NCBI RefSeq assembly: GCF_035046485.1
Contig: NC_085137.1
Location: 659,977-723,976 of the forward strand
DNA length: 64,000 bases
Source of the DNA: Aedes albopictus
Lineage: Eukaryota > Arthropoda > Insecta > Diptera > Culicidae
Reading direction: 5' to 3'
Under the pieces are notes generated by a model. The model saw nothing but the letters and a program-made list of their open reading frames with translations, searched no databases and had not been told where the DNA came from. Position 1 is the first letter of the stretch. Every line of letters begins with the position of its first letter. Below, piece by piece: positions 20,856 to 33,179 of the stretch. The position numbers and the translations under genes were made by a program.

Positions 20856-21336
20856 CCCGAGCAAAAAATAATAGCAACTGAATAACATATCATGGTTTTT
20901 ATCTTAAATAAATTATCTCGATACGTCTTTAATTAGGCTGTAATAAGAGGCAAAATAACGGAAACCATAATTTAGTATAAGGAACACCTAGAAAATAACA
21001 AGTCTTGTTATTTCGATAATGAATGCATACCTAAAATTTCAAGTCCAGTTTTCCTTATTCAAAAGGTATTGAATAACAAAGTAATAACATTTCTTGCTAT
21101 TAAATTGAACATTTTCAGATAGCTCTAAGATGTAATAGCATAACTTGTTCATCGGTCATTTTCACTGCTAAATAAACGAATGCCGCATCAATACCAAACT
21201 CTGCTCAAATACCTCCAATTGTTATTATGATGTTCTCATAAAATTTCGTAGAATAACATAGCAATTACAATTTTTTGGTATTAGAGCACAGGCTGCTCTT
21301 TGCATGGTATTTGGAAGGTATTCCTCTCTGCTCGGG
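20856..21336. mobile_element. CCCGAGCA foldback element, AATAAC-rich, 481 bp
   Basis: The left end CCCGAGCAAAAAATAATAGC and the right end (reversed) CCCGAGCAGAGAGGAATACC share the first eight bases. Flanks are AG on both sides. The interior is rich in AATAAC/GTTATT. It supplies the first dozen codons of a misleading signal-peptide-like ORF on the minus strand. Confidence 0.65.
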
Positions 21337-21361
21337 AGAACATAGATACTGATATGCAGTA

Positions 21362-21767
21362 CCCGAGCAGGAGAAAATAGCTGAAGAATAACTAACTAAG
21401 GTATGGAAAACCGAATACCTACAACCTGAATGAGGTATTAAGTAGCCCTACATAACAGGTAAAATACCTAAAATAATAACTGGTGTGTATTCTGTGCATA
21501 ACGCGTGAATAATAACATCAGGTATGGCAATACCTAAATAATAATCGGCGATTTTTCCATACAAATTGCAATTTTTACATACTTGAATAATACCTCAAGC
21601 AGTCCTCAACACCAAATCAATAACTCGTTGAGGTATTGTATCAATACCTACAAAACACCAAAATAAGTTATTTTCAATACCTGGACAACCGACCAATACC
21701 TTGTCTTGGTATGATACCTGACTTTGGTATGCTCCAGTTATGTGGCAGTTATTCATTCCTGCTCGGG
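21362..21767. mobile_element. CCCGAGCA foldback element, AATACC/AATAAC-rich, 406 bp
   Basis: The ends CCCGAGCAGGAGAAAATAGC and (reversed) CCCGAGCAGGAATGAATAAC are flanked by TA (21360-21361, 21768-21769). Both arms contain many AATACCT and AATAAC words. It lies only 25 bases from the 20856 copy. Confidence 0.75.
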
Positions 21768-21769
21768 TA

Positions 21770-23790
21770 GGGGCCGTTGAATTCCAACATTTCAAAGTCC
21801 CAAAGTAAAAAATAGTGCACTCTGTTTGGTTATAAAAATAATTATATAAAAGTAACTTTTTTGGCACAATGCTATTTTTTAAAATTTCACTAGCGCAAAG
21901 TTAGAGTTGAATTGCTTATCTCTCAATAGTTTGACACCAAAAAATGAGATTCGGACAATGAATTATTTCAGTAACTAAGAAACTGTGGCTTTCTCACATT
22001 TTGCAATCAATTTGTTTTCAATTCAATCACTACCAACCATAAAACTTCTCAAACATATAATGATCGTTATCCGACCTACCTGTACATCTTCATCTGAGGG
22101 TATCAATACACAGATGCCGGCGCTACCGGTGTACATACCAGAATAGAAGACAATTTTCCGAACGGATTAGTTTCTCGAATTCAGCTGCAACATCGACCAA
22201 AGTTTTTTTTTCTTTTGCCCGAATTCATTCGACCGGTTGGGGTTCTATACGCTTGTGTTATTTCAATTAGCAACAGAAGCAAAGTTTGATCGGGCGAAGT
22301 TAGTCCACCAGTTAGTCTTTCGTGTGACTCAACTTTTAGTCCGACTGTAACTGGACCAAAAGATTTAAAGGTTTTAGGACATTAATTTCACGAATGCAAC
22401 AAATGTTTATCTAAAAAAGCTTACATGAATAAGTTTTTAATTGTTAATAATTGAGTTCATCTAGATAAAAAGAATACTAGTAGTTAGACTCATCTCTTTA
22501 TTCATAATTGAGAAAATATAACGTTTATAAATTTCAAACATCCATAATAAAACCCGCCATAAAAGCAGCTTTCAAATTGTTCATTTAAAAGACTTCAACA
22601 ATAAGCTTCCACCGACAAATAAAACGAGATGCATGCCTCCCATATAGTTTATGAAAGCGTTACCCTGGAAACCACAAATAAAAAGCACCTGCTTCTGTTT
22701 CTCCAAAGGTAGCTACGATGCGATGTGATGGCTGCAACCCGGTAAACGGGTTGCAATTTGAAATTGAAAGATGCTGGGAAAAGCATGGCACACTGGGATG
22801 CAGATGTGTTCTCGTCTTGCAACGAGCGAACGATCGAACGAACGAACAAACGAAAGAAGGAAAGAACGAAATGGTGACATAATTTTCTCCCGCCTTTCTG
22901 ATGAATGGCTTTTCACATTTGCTGCCGCTGTTCGCGATTTATGGTTGAAAGGATTTTTTTTTGTGCCCGGTGAATATTTGCGCTTTGTAAGTGCGAAATT
23001 GGAAATTTATTGACATGAAAGGTGGAGAAACGCACTTCAACGGTGGGCAATTTCTATTCAGAGAAATTTCCTGTGAACCAATCTAAACTTTTCTTTTATT
23101 GTAAGTCATCGCAGTTTTTATTTACGTCTGTGGCGAAGACTGCGTACACATCATTGCAAAGAACTACATTTTATGCTGCAACACACAAACATTTGTTTCC
23201 GTATGTGGTTGTTGGTATAGTGTCTTTGCGGTTGAACCGGAGAAAACTGCTAAATGGACAAAGTCAACTTACTTGCCCATATGCCAACTTCGGCCAGCAC
23301 AAAACGAAGAAGTTCCAACACAGAAGGGAAGTGCAATATAGGACTTTCTTTGTGTGGACAGTTCACAGTGAGAGTTATGGCCGGAAGAAAAGTGTGAAAT
23401 TATGATCATCGTAAAGTTGAAACATTCTGCCAGCAGAAAATGGAACATGAGACGCAGATAAGTTACTGGAGTTTGGTAATTGTTGGAAGTTTTGAGTTCA
23501 TTGGACACACGAAGCTACATTTATGAATACACAAATCAACACAAAGAATTGTTTTCGTTGTTGAGAAAACTTAAACTAGGGCTTTCCGTATCAGATACAC
23601 TTTTCAATGAAATTTGACCTTAACTCAGACACGTTGAAAGATCATAGTAGCCAAGAATAATTGCATCCGTTGGACTAGCACTACTACTGTGTATTCAAGT
23701 ACTCACTCATAAGTACGACTTATGACATACACTTCCAGGAAAGCAATTTCCTATGACTCCTTGGATGGGCTTCCTCGGTGACTTCAAGCT
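21770..23790. other. Unassigned DNA with a short GAAC microsatellite
   Basis: An interrupted GAAC/GAAA tract lies at about 22816-22862. Otherwise there is no element or supported gene. Several frames of 65-127 codons (for example 23022-23405) have no domain and biased, low-complexity composition. Confidence 0.5.
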
Positions 23791-23793
23791 TAA

Positions 23794-23908
23794 CCTTCCG
23801 TAACTCGCGCGGTTGACTACCTGCGTCAGCACCACGCTAATGCTAGGTACAAAAAGCGAGATTTTTTCAACGTGTTGTACAAAATACAACAGCGCGATCG
23901 TTCGAGGG
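23794..23908. mobile_element. 115-bp MITE with TTAA duplication
   Basis: TTAA at 23790-23793 and 23909-23912 flanks ends CCTTCCGTAACTCGCGCGG and GCGCGATCGTTCGAGGG. The second copy, of identical length, is at 29677-29791. Both carry TTGTACAAAATACAACA-like inner hairpins. piggyBac-type targeting. Confidence 0.8.
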
Positions 23909-24108
23909 TTAATGATGCTTGATTTTGAACCATGATAAAACGCTGGATGGCAATAAGAAATCCTAGCAGGCTGAGCGCGCGAGTGGCTGTGTTTTTAAAA
24001 CTGTCACGCGTTTTCTTCGCTCCGCGTTATTTAGAACATTACCAGCCTAATTGAAAAACGGCTGGTAGTGTTATGCCTTTCACATTTAGCGGATTACATA
24101 GTTTTGAG

Positions 24109-24453
24109 CAAGGTTGTTGATCGATAAATTATCGTTATCGCCGATAAAGTTAACGCCTGTTATCGTTTATCGTCGATAACGATAACGCCTTCAGACGGAT
24201 TCGTCATCGGCGATACAGTTAACTGTTGAAATCATCGACTCGATAACGTCTCTGGAAAATTTTCTTCGCGATCTGAACCGTTGTTGATGCCGTCACTAGG
24301 GTAACTAGATTTATCGCAAAATTATCGAAGGTACGTTGATCTTCACGTTGATTCATCGGTTGATTATCGTTATCGAGAGGTTATCGAGCAACCTTTATCG
24401 TTATCGAGTTTGCGTTGAGTTAACTGTCGATAAATTATCGGTTAACAACCTTG
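24109..24453. mobile_element. 345-bp hAT-type foldback, TTATCG-rich
   Basis: Ends CAAGGTTGTTGATCGATAA and CGGTTAACAACCTTG, flanked by a perfect 8-bp duplication GTTTTGAG (24101-24108, 24454-24461). The interior is built almost wholly from CGATAA/TTATCG words. hAT by ends and duplication; no transposase. Confidence 0.9.
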
Positions 24454-24773
24454 GTTTTGAGTAGGATAATTCGCAATTTTTATGCGAGTTTGTCTTGTCT
24501 TATCGGAGTGCCGGAATTTATCTCCATTTTCGCGTGAATTCCGTGAAATTTTTAGTAATATTTTAGCTGGGTGTCTGTTAGACGCAAATGGAAGTCAACA
24601 ATTTCATCTTAAGAGTACTGATACCCGTATAATTTGGTGAGTTTATTCCTGTACTTAGTGTTGGTGCCTAAATGTTGACCAAACGTATCCTTTGGACTTG
24701 GCCCTTCCACTAACAACATCCAAATTTCTGTGACAGCTAGGCCTTAGGGGGCGTATAGGTCACTACAAACTTA

Positions 24774-24900
24774 GGTGTCTAACCAATCCTCCTTTCCATC
24801 TTTCAGTTGTCGCAAGGACGTGGCCAGGACAGCTTTCGATCGTAGGATTGCGCCAGGCTTGTCTTAGAGTCAGTGATTAGCTCCAAATCTCCTAATGCTA
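24774..24900 (+). repeat. Dispersed LINE-like 3' repeat, copy 1
   Basis: CGCAAGGACGTGGCCAGGAC followed by AGCTTTCGA and a GTGATTAGCTCCAA block is matched in inverted orientation at 52728-52845. After 24900 the sequence becomes TAAATAATAAAAAAATAAT, like a LINE tail. Confidence 0.6.
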
Positions 24901-24979
24901 GAATGCTAATGCTTAAACTAAATAATAAAAAAATAATGACAATTAGTAGTAATTCTTGGATTCCCTAATAAATACAATG

Positions 24980-26670
24980 GTAAAATTTTCAATATATCCT
25001 AATAGATGTGAGGTAAGTTGGTAAGTATAGCGTTATCGGTCTCACTCTGTTACTTTATCTTTTACGCAAAACCGGTCCAATTTCACCGAATTAATAAAGC
25101 TCTCCGAGAATCCCACGACAAACAGTCAATCTAGTAGGCAAGTATACCTAGCTGCCTGCACCTGGTGATATTGTTTGCAAACCATTAATTTTCCGCCGTG
25201 CCAGGTGGAACAGCGGAACAGCTGCGCGCTGCATCATTGCCGTGGAAAATTGGTCTTCCGATGGGACTGAAAACGGAAATTATGAACGATACATATTAGC
25301 TCACCTTAGTGCTGCGCGGTTGTTTGACTTAAAAGCAAGAATGTTGTTTTATTATAATTTCGGTTTGAGCTGGTTCCAAGTGTCGTTGCTAGGTGAAAAT
25401 GCTATAAGATGTCAAAAAAAAAACTTAAAGAATTTCATATTGAAAGTGTTACTATTCTAAGATTGAGCAACAGTCACCATCGCCTGCTATGTTCGTAAGC
25501 CCCTTGTGAGAATGTAACGTAATGTCGATCCGGCAAGCCTCCGATTCGATATCATCGATTAGTTCCGCTTGGGTGACGATTTCATCCGCACTGGAAGTGT
25601 TTGTGCGTCACGCCTGATTACCGGATTTTGCCACGAAGGGTGTAAGTGCTTTCCAGCCGATTGAATTGCTTCTCACCTCGTATATGAAGTAATCTTAGGT
25701 TTAAGGTTAGCTGATTTGAATTTGTTGTGGAAAAAGCATTGTAAGGGGTTATTTAAAAAAAATCTATAATAGGAAATAAAATCATATTAAGTATTCTACT
25801 GGATACTAAAGTATGGAGTTCAATTCGCGTATTTCGATAGGACACCAGTTGAAGATGAGTGAGTGCCGAATTGTGTTAACTGAAAATTTTATCACGAGCA
25901 AGTGGAAGCGTCAATCGTGTGTGCCTTCCATTCCATTTTTATGATTCATGCCTTATGTGGAAACCTCGAAAATTGTATAGCATTGGCACGTAAATCATGG
26001 GACATCCCAGCAACGCTTGAAGGTGTCAAGCTTCTTTTTATTCTTGCCGAGAAAACCAGTTGAGACTTTTCAGATGCAAATCATAAAAAGTTTCCCAGAA
26101 AGATTTTGATGAAATTTCTAGAAAAAGGCTTCAAGCAGACATTCTCTTATTCATTCTTTCGTAGTAAATATTGCTTAGAAAATCTCTTTGAAAAAGTTGC
26201 AGGCCTTTGATAGAGAGGCCTTAAAACGGCACCAACATTTCAAAAGGGCGAAACTGTTTTTGAATACATTAGCTATAATAATTTGTGGCACATTTTTTGT
26301 GGATACTTGTTATGCAATTTCTGGCAAAAAAAATAGGAAATTGATAGAGCATGCGAGGTGAAGGCTTCTTGCAAGTAGGAAATTCCGGATGATATTTTAT
26401 TAAAATCACTTTGGAATGAATTCGGCTAGAATTTTATGAAATAATAATAAATGAATATTTTGGAGGCATATACGTTGAAAGTTTTCTACGTTTGTGATTC
26501 ATTTTGAGGAATTTGCCATGAATCACATTTTCCAAATCATGGAAAAAAAATCGATTGCTGCGTGGAGTATACTACATGGTGTGCTGCGTTTGTGATTTAC
26601 AAATTTATTTAAAGAAACGAATAACTTCAAGACATGTGAAACGTCCGCCAACACAAACTTTAAACGTGTA
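24980..26670. other. Mostly unassigned DNA
   Basis: Two short stretches look protein-like but are not called. The plus strand near 25210-25300 ends in a short open frame (GGTAEQLRAASLPWKIG). A minus-strand open stretch of about 50 codons lies near 25452-25607 (including DEIVTQAELIDDIESEACRI) and is preceded in frame by a TGA. No family recognised. The rest is AT-rich and repeat-free. Confidence 0.4.
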
Positions 26671-26675
26671 TACTA

Positions 26676-27376
26676 GTGTGGGTCATCGGAAGCGTTTTCT
26701 CAGATCAAAGCTTTTTTGGTTCCGTTTCGGGTCCTGAGTATCTGTGCAAAATTTGAGCACGATCGGTTGCGTCTACACTTTGCGCATTGCAATTGAAATT
26801 TGTATGGGATTTTATATGGGAAAACATACTTTTTTGCATTTTTGTCATAAGTTGAAAAAGTTTGTCTGAAACTTTTCAACCGATATTGGAAAATGATAGC
26901 CTAGGATGTTCTGAAAAACTTTGTTGAAGACCGCAAAGCGATCCGATGCTTGTGAAAATAGTTATAACCAACGAAACGCATACATGTGTTTATGTTTTAA
27001 CATGTAAAGGAATAACAATAGCAACAAAATCATGATGTTTCGCCAAGCAATGCCAACACTATAACTTTTTTCATAAGCATCAGATCACTTCGCGGTCTTC
27101 GACAAAGTTTTTCATGACACCCTAGGCCATGTTTTTACTTTAACGGTTACACGGTTTTTGAAAAAAATCGAGCTTGTTATGAGAGAAATGCAAAAAAGTG
27201 TGTTTTCCCATGTAAAACCCCATACAAACTTCAAACGCGATGCGCAAAACGTAGGCATAACCGATCGTGCCCAAATTTTGCACACTCATTCGGGTCCTGA
27301 AATGGGATCAGAAAAGCTTTGATCTGATGGGATACCATTGAATTTTTCACTTTTCCATATAAACGATGACCCACTC
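26676..27376. mobile_element. GGGTCATCG foldback element, 701 bp, TA duplication
   Basis: Ends GTGTGGGTCATCGGAAGCG and (reversed) GAGTGGGTCATCGTTTATAT, flanked by TA (26674-26675, 27377-27378). The arms are about 300 bp each and contain, in order, CAGATCAAAGCTTTT, TGCAAAATTTGAGCACGATC, GGGAAAACATACTTTTTTGC and AACTTTGTTGAAGACCGC. Relatives: half-copies at 3032 and, more distantly, 57861. Non-coding. Confidence 0.85.
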
Positions 27377-28081
27377 TAGTGTATACCTGTTACTATTACT
27401 CAACAAATCTTCGAAACACTTCTTCCCTCTGGCTGCCACCCATTGTTTCTGTCACATAAATTTCATAAATTTCGATCATTGCATAGCGGACCTTGGCGTA
27501 GCATTGTACCGAGCAACATTGAAAGTTGCATAATATCTTCCGCATTATTAGGAAAACAAATTGAATCCAGAAACGGGTTAGGGGGACAAAGGAGGGATTA
27601 TAAATTAAGCAGATATTTCCGACAAGCCGACAATTCCTTTCAGGTTTTCTCGATGTACGTCATCCGTATTTTTTCTCGGTATTTGTTCGTGGAGCCGACA
27701 CATGGAGGGGGAACCGATTTCCGTATAGCCGAAAGAAAACACCGGTGGAGATTCTTGTCATAACGCTTTTAGCTGTAATTAGTTTGAGTTTCAGGTTTTT
27801 TTCAGTAGGCATTAACATTTTGGGAACTTACATAAATCGGTATTGGAAATGATCGTCGGCGATAATCAAACTCCCTCAACTCCTATGTGAAAACCTAGTA
27901 GATTTATATAATTTTAGGTTAGCTTCAAGATTTATCGACAGTACATGAAACTTATGGTTTCGGCTGATCTGTTTTAGGAATTTTAGCAATAACAAATTTA
28001 ACAAATAGCTAGGTTTTTAACAAATTTGATCCACTAGTTTTCAAATTATTAGGTAGCAAACAATTCTAGCAATTTTTCACT

Positions 28082-28286
28082 TTTCTACCACGGAGTGTGG
28101 TCAAGATTCCTCTTTCTTCTGGGGTTTTCCGGAAACGATCTTCGTCCTTCTGCTTTTCTTCGCGACGTATCGAAGAAACGTTCACTTTGGTGTTACCCGA
28201 TTTGCCCCTCGGCGACTCCGAACCTGTCATCGCCCACTGTTGCACCAGATTGTCCAGTGCTGCCAGTAACAGTATTCCTAGTTAAA
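28082..28286 (-). CDS. Candidate internal exon, hydrophilic Arg/Glu/Lys-rich, unrecognised
   Basis: About 65 codons are open on the minus strand with fairly GC-rich third positions, unlike the AT-rich surroundings. The translation runs from a hydrophobic start (LLLAALDNLVQQWAM) through SPRGKSGNTK to a charged end (REEKQKDEDRFRKTPEERG). An AG acceptor (TTTAACTAG) lies just before it; the exit donor is weak. The plus strand is also open here, so the case is statistical only. A degenerate TTCCTC-type array begins right beside it. It could be a host exon, a retroelement gag fragment or chance. Confidence 0.25.
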
Positions 28287-28289
28287 TTC

Positions 28290-28600
28290 CTGCTTGACGT
28301 TCTTAAGGATTTCTTCCGGAGTTTATACAAGGTTCTTGTAATTCATGTTAGGATGCCTTCTTGAGAATCTCCCTGGATTACTGAAAATTGTCCGAAATCT
28401 TGCAGGTTTTTTTTCAGTAACATTGCACCAAGAGTCCCTCGCAAGCCTTGTCCTAGGTTTTCTCTAATGAATTTTCAATGGATCTTTTGCAGAGTTTTCC
28501 TCAGGATATTTGTCAGATGTTGTCTTGGAATTTCTTTTATAGTTTCTCCCGAGATTCCTCTTGAATATTTTTACGCCATTCCTTCCGATGTTCCTGGGAT
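28290..28600 (+). repeat. Degenerate TTCCTCC-type array
   Basis: Irregular ~15-nt words such as GATTTCTTCCGGAGT, GAGTTTTCCTCAGGA and GAGATTCCTCTTGAA. Same family as the larger arrays at 33180, 48338 and 58500. Confidence 0.6.
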
Positions 28601-28627
28601 TAAACAGCATCAAAAAACGTACGAATA

Positions 28628-29591
28628 CACGCTTAAAAATCCGTTCCAATTTTCACGAACAAAAAGTCACGAATAGCAGAACAGTTTGTTTGGATAAAGT
28701 CGTGACGTAGTTCTCGTCATCGAGAACTCTAGAAACATCTTTTTGTAAACATATTCCCGAATCCAGGAACTGAGTTCACGGTCTACTTTCGGTTCGTAAC
28801 GCATTCAAAGCCGTGAACACAAATCATGCGCTTGTGATCTTTGAAACCCAAATTGGTGATTGTTTACCCAGAAATGTGAACTTAATTCATGGTAGCTGTC
28901 ACTTCCACAGCTTCCACACGAGAAGTTAAAAAAAACAAAAACACCAGCAAGTGCAGTGAAGTGAGAATCTAGTTGAAGATTATATTCTTCGAAATATAGA
29001 GAGAAATAGTTTAATATTGAAAATTATCAACTACTGAACTGTTTATAGGGGTAAGTAAGTGCTGATTGTGACAATTTACAATTTCGTTTCGCAGTTTCAA
29101 GTTTTCGAAGGCGTAAAGCGCTGCAGTTATGAAGGGGAAGATGTGAGTTTTGTTCATGCACCAATTCTCCAAGAAATAGTTTACGTGCTGCCCGTTGAAT
29201 TCTTTTAATTGCATATTTGTAAACTTGCACTAAAAGTGAAGACCAGCCGCCCCATAATTGATCTTAAATTAGTGCCGGTATCCGTGAACCAAATGCTTGT
29301 TGTGATCTCATTAGATCTGATAACCGTGAGCTTATGTCTCCTTTTCGTGAACTAAGTTTCCATCACCAAGAACACGAATCATAAAAACAGGATCACAGTT
29401 CTCGTTTACGTGATATTTTCTCCGTCATGTTTTGAGCGGCGGCGTTACGCATGCGTTACATTTAAGTTTGTGGAACTTAGTTCTTGAATCCGTGACATAA
29501 ATTCATGGTGTATAATCGTAAACGGAGTTCCGATCTGTTCTGGAAACTGTGACTGAATGTTGATGGTTTCAGGAACGGATTATTTCGCGTG
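28628..29591. mobile_element. 964-bp foldback element, CACGC ends, TA duplication
   Basis: Left end CACGCTTAAAAATCCGTTCC, right end (reversed) CACGCGAAATAATCCGTTCC, flanked by TA (28626-28627, 29592-29593). The arms carry many GTGAAC and GTGACG words. The centre is non-repetitive and without a recognised gene. Confidence 0.8.
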
Positions 29592-29676
29592 TAGTTACTA
29601 AAAAAAAACAATAAAGATACAAAATTTGCGGTATGTTTACATTGTTACGGGTATTGGCAAAGTGGTGAGTTATTAA

Positions 29677-29791
29677 CCCATCAGCGCGCGCGCTGTTGTA
29701 AAAAGTACAACACTACCAAAAAACCTCGCTTTTCGTATGCAGCGCGAGTGCGGTGCAGTTTCGGTTGTTTGATGGCGCGCGCGCTGGAAGG
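29677..29791. mobile_element. 115-bp MITE with TTAA duplication, second copy
   Basis: TTAA at 29673-29676 and 29792-29795 flanks ends CCCATCAGCGCGCGCGCTG and CGCGCGCGCTGGAAGG. Same length and inner TTGTA/TACAA hairpin as the copy at 23794. Confidence 0.8.
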
Positions 29792-29812
29792 TTAAGAGCA
29801 TTCAGTCTGAAC

Positions 29813-30247
29813 CAGTGATGGAATTACTCTCATCGTGAAGCAATTCGCGAGTGCAACGCTTACTCACGATTCCGAGGGTTAACAGTGTGTGAGTTTATTC
29901 GCACCCGCCTGCTTCGTGAGTAAGGAGCAAAACGAATACAAAAACACTCATGAGTTTTTTTCGTGAAGAACTAGTGGAGGTAGGTGTGGGAAGTGCATTT
30001 TTATTTGTTATAATAGCAAATCCGGCGAATATCCATCTTAAACTAATGCTTTATGCTTCATTGATCATGAAAATGCGTTTCGTCAAAATGCAAAAAACTC
30101 AGCTTCGCGAATCACATGCGAGTGCTTGCCAGCTTCGTTTACTCACGAATAAAGAAGTGCGAGTATTCTCAGGCCCCTGTTGTTCACGAGTAGGTTTGTT
30201 TTTGTTTGTGTCTGCTCAGCTGCAATCTTCATCATTTCCCCTCTCTG
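29813..30247. mobile_element. 435-bp hAT-type non-autonomous element
   Basis: Starts CAGTGATGGAATTACTC and ends TTTCCCCTCTCTG, flanked by the 8-bp duplication GTCTGAAC (29805-29812, 30248-30255). The interior is rich in TCGTGAGT/ACTCACGA words in both orientations. The frame at 29950-30276 is a by-product; no transposase motif. Confidence 0.75.
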
Positions 30248-30321
30248 GTCTGAACCCGCATCTTCTTAGACCCTAACAGTGTTTGAGTAGCGCAAATAAA
30301 AATACGTTAAGAATATATATG

Positions 30322-30544
30322 TTGATGATGAACCTGGGCATGTTAGTGGAATACCTGTAAGTAAAAAGAAAATCGTGTTAAGTACTGTTCCTTTTAATGC
30401 CACTAAGAATTCGCATCCTTTAACAGATACGTATTTCGACCCCAACAGTAAGGTCATCTTCAGTGGCTTGTACTCGAGTGGAGTCAAGTACAAGATACTG
30501 AAGACGAACTTACTGTTGAGGTCGAAATACGCATCTGTCAAAGG
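30322..30544. mobile_element. TTTGACAGATACG hairpin family, copy 3, right arm truncated
   Basis: It keeps the unpaired head (GATGATGAACCTGGGCATGT) and the core (GACAGATACGTATTTCGACC), with the complementary arm stopping at 30544. Confirms that the head belongs to the family. Confidence 0.75.
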
Positions 30545-30859
30545 TGGCGCTTCGGTAAACTTTCTTGGCATGTTTTTTTTTTCACACATAGCAACAGAGT
30601 TTTTCTTCATGGAAATTTGCAATAATATTGAAATGGATGATCGACATAATTTTTGTTGTTGCAATATTAGTAATTTGCAACTTACTGTCAAGTTATGTGA
30701 TAATTTCAGTTCAGATTCATGTGAAGTCTTCGGTTTTTATCGTTCCTTTAAGGTGCTTCTCAAACTTTACAACAGTCTGTTGATCTTCTTGTGACCTACA
30801 CAATAGATCTTATCATTGCTTTATATTATACTACGAAAATATGTCACAAAACATGTTTT

Positions 30860-31045
30860 GAAACTTCCTTAAATCTCTGGAAATGCTTCTGAAAACCCAT
30901 GAACACCATGAAACGCCTATAAAAAATTCTCTGGAACCCAATGAAAACCCTCTAACACCTCCTAAAATCATTTGAAACGGCCTGAAAAGCACTTCAAGCC
31001 GCACTTGAAATGTTCCTGAAATCACTCGCAACGCCCCGAATCGCA
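30860..31045 (+). repeat. Degenerate CCTGAAAC-type array
   Basis: Irregular ~15-17-nt units of the type TGAAACGCCT, GGCCTGAAAAGCACTT, TTCCTGAAATCACT. Same word family as 42545-42720. Confidence 0.55.
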
Positions 31046-31339
31046 GAAGGTCTCTCTTTTCTACATATACATCTCATGTATGTATATTCGTATTTTCGTA
31101 ACCATCTCATTACTTACTCTTCTATTGTCATCCCAGGAGAGTGCTAATTTATCAAATAGTGCCTACAACCAAGTGAACTGTGCCGCTTCACAGTAAGCTT
31201 CACATAATCTATCACTTTACGCCTGGCATCCATGCACTAATGCTTGAACCCGTTGCCAAAAACAAACGCTGATTAGACCCTCCAACACTCCGACAGCCGC
31301 ATGGCCTTGTGCAGGCGCAGAGGACTCAACGGCCTGTTG

Positions 31340-31462
31340 GCAACAAGCGATTGCAGTCATCATTTCTTTGATAACGAAGTAGCTTTCGACCGTCTCAATC
31401 ACGAAAACATGTGGGAAGCCCTCAGGCGCAAGGGTCTCCCTGAGAAAATCATCGGTTACTAG
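31340..31462 (+). pseudogene. LINE reverse-transcriptase fragment
   Basis: A plus-strand frame reads FDNEVAFDRLNHENMWEALR then RKGLPEKIIGY and stops at TAG (31460-31462). This matches the RT block F-x-D-x-x-K-A-F-D with the first catalytic Asp and the following MW-LR-GxP-KII helix of non-LTR elements. Nothing else of the element is recognisable; flanks have stops. Confidence 0.8.
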
Positions 31463-33170
31463 GCCAGTGTATGTACATGTAGCTCTCCTGTTGAGTTCTA
31501 AGAGCTATTTGGTTTTATAAGGAAAATTCCAGGAATCGCCATCATCCGGACGGAATCGGGACAAGCGAGCGGCCATTTTTTTTTTTAATTCTTCAGCCAT
31601 TTAAGACAGGAATTTTTTGCATACCTTTAGGCACATTTACCGAACACAATAGTTTAAAAAGTGATTATCCTCCCTCGATTTATGATAGCTTAAAGCCTTC
31701 CAGTGCACTTGTTATACAACAATGTTAAATTACAGTTGTGCAGAATTAATCAGCAGTTATTTTCTATTCCGAAATATTAATAGCCATGTTATTGATTGCC
31801 ATTTTAATTAATTGACTAAACGTTGCGGAAAAACAGTGCGCTGGTACCTACATCGTAAATGAAGCTCTAAAATTTCACCGGAAAGTGAAAAATGTACGAT
31901 CCCACAACTCTCAAATATGCTCACATATCTCATAATCTACGCATAGATTTGCCGGCCACGCTGCAGCTTCGATCGGATCAGTTGCGTACCATTAATTAAT
32001 CCGTCCGGTACACTCTAGTGGGATGGGATTTCACCGCCTACTGACACTGACTCTGCCCTTTCCCTTCTCCTCAAATTTGGGACTCGAGTATGGCGTTGTT
32101 GGTCTTGCCGGCTTGCCTACTGCGATGTTCGACCAAACCAATGATGTAACATTGTGGTTACCGGATTTCCTCGTTCTTCCATCTAGCACCCACCGTCCGT
32201 CGCCTCGGTCGGTTGGTTCGTTCTCATTATGTTGCAATCAAAAATTCATGGCAGTTGCCAGAGCTTGTGAAACATGATGTTTAAAGCTACTATGGCATAA
32301 CGTTTTCGTAATTATGAGAGAAAACGCGCTTAGTGGAGTAAATGAATTTTAAAGCTTTTGAATGCTGAAAATAGAAAAGTGCCTCGCTGCGGTTGACTCC
32401 ATGAATGAGCTGCGAAATTACTGGTCCCTGTCCCTGGTCCCGGCCAGTAATGGCCGTCTGTTAACACTATTTTCTATTACCTGCTTCGCTCATTATATTA
32501 GTTCTGAATTTCTTTGAGAATTCCATCGGTCCCGTAATTCCGAAGGAAATTTATTTCTCATTTTTTGGCGTCTATCTACACAGTGTCAAAATTTCAGTAG
32601 ATATCGAAATCTCATGTACCTCAGATTTTTCATCATAAAATGTCTAAATTTTGGCTAAGTAGTATAAATGGAAAGGAAAGGGGGAGGAATTTTTCAAAGA
32701 AATTCTTGAGGAAAGGCACTACATAAGTGACCCGATTTTATCAGCCCCTTCCGGAACACATGTTTTGCTCCCGTAGAAAATCTAAACCGATATTCTCACT
32801 TTTTATCTCTGTATGTTCTGCCTTTCAACAGTAGATCGATGATGATCTTAAATGAATTGATCAAAGTTTGACCGTTAGTGAGAGCAAAAAGTTCGTAGCA
32901 AAATGGGGCTGACAAAATTGGGTCCGTACAAAGTTTTCCAGAAGAGTTCTCAATGAAACTGTCGTACAAAATGCGGAAGAAATTCCTAAACCATCTAAAG
33001 GGAAAATTAGCATACGTACAACCGACGAAGTTTCCAACGCAATTACTGAAGAAGTTAGCTAGGATTTTGCCAACAGATTCCAAAAGATATCGTGAAAAGA
33101 ATTTGCATTTAGTTAAGGGCATTTTTACTCTCTCTCTCCCTCTTTAAATGTTACGTCTTTCATGGATGCT
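31463..33170. other. Unassigned DNA
   Basis: A region at 32020-32280 is open on both strands with moderate GC content but has no recognised domain. A small GC-rich palindrome (GGCCAGTAATGGCC) lies near 32443. No supported gene. Confidence 0.45.
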
Positions 33171-33179
33171 CCCTTATTA

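Noticed and set aside
20508..20888. 126-codon ORF with a signal-peptide-like start
   Set aside because: Its first residues come from the end of a CCCGAGCA foldback, and it runs through a splice donor and acceptor of a better-phased model.
23022..23405. 127-codon plus-strand ORF
   Set aside because: No domain, no splice or promoter context, low-complexity composition.
30375..30794. 139-codon ORF and a 141-codon ORF on the opposite strand
   Set aside because: Both run through the TTTGACAGATACG palindrome, which makes mirrored open frames.
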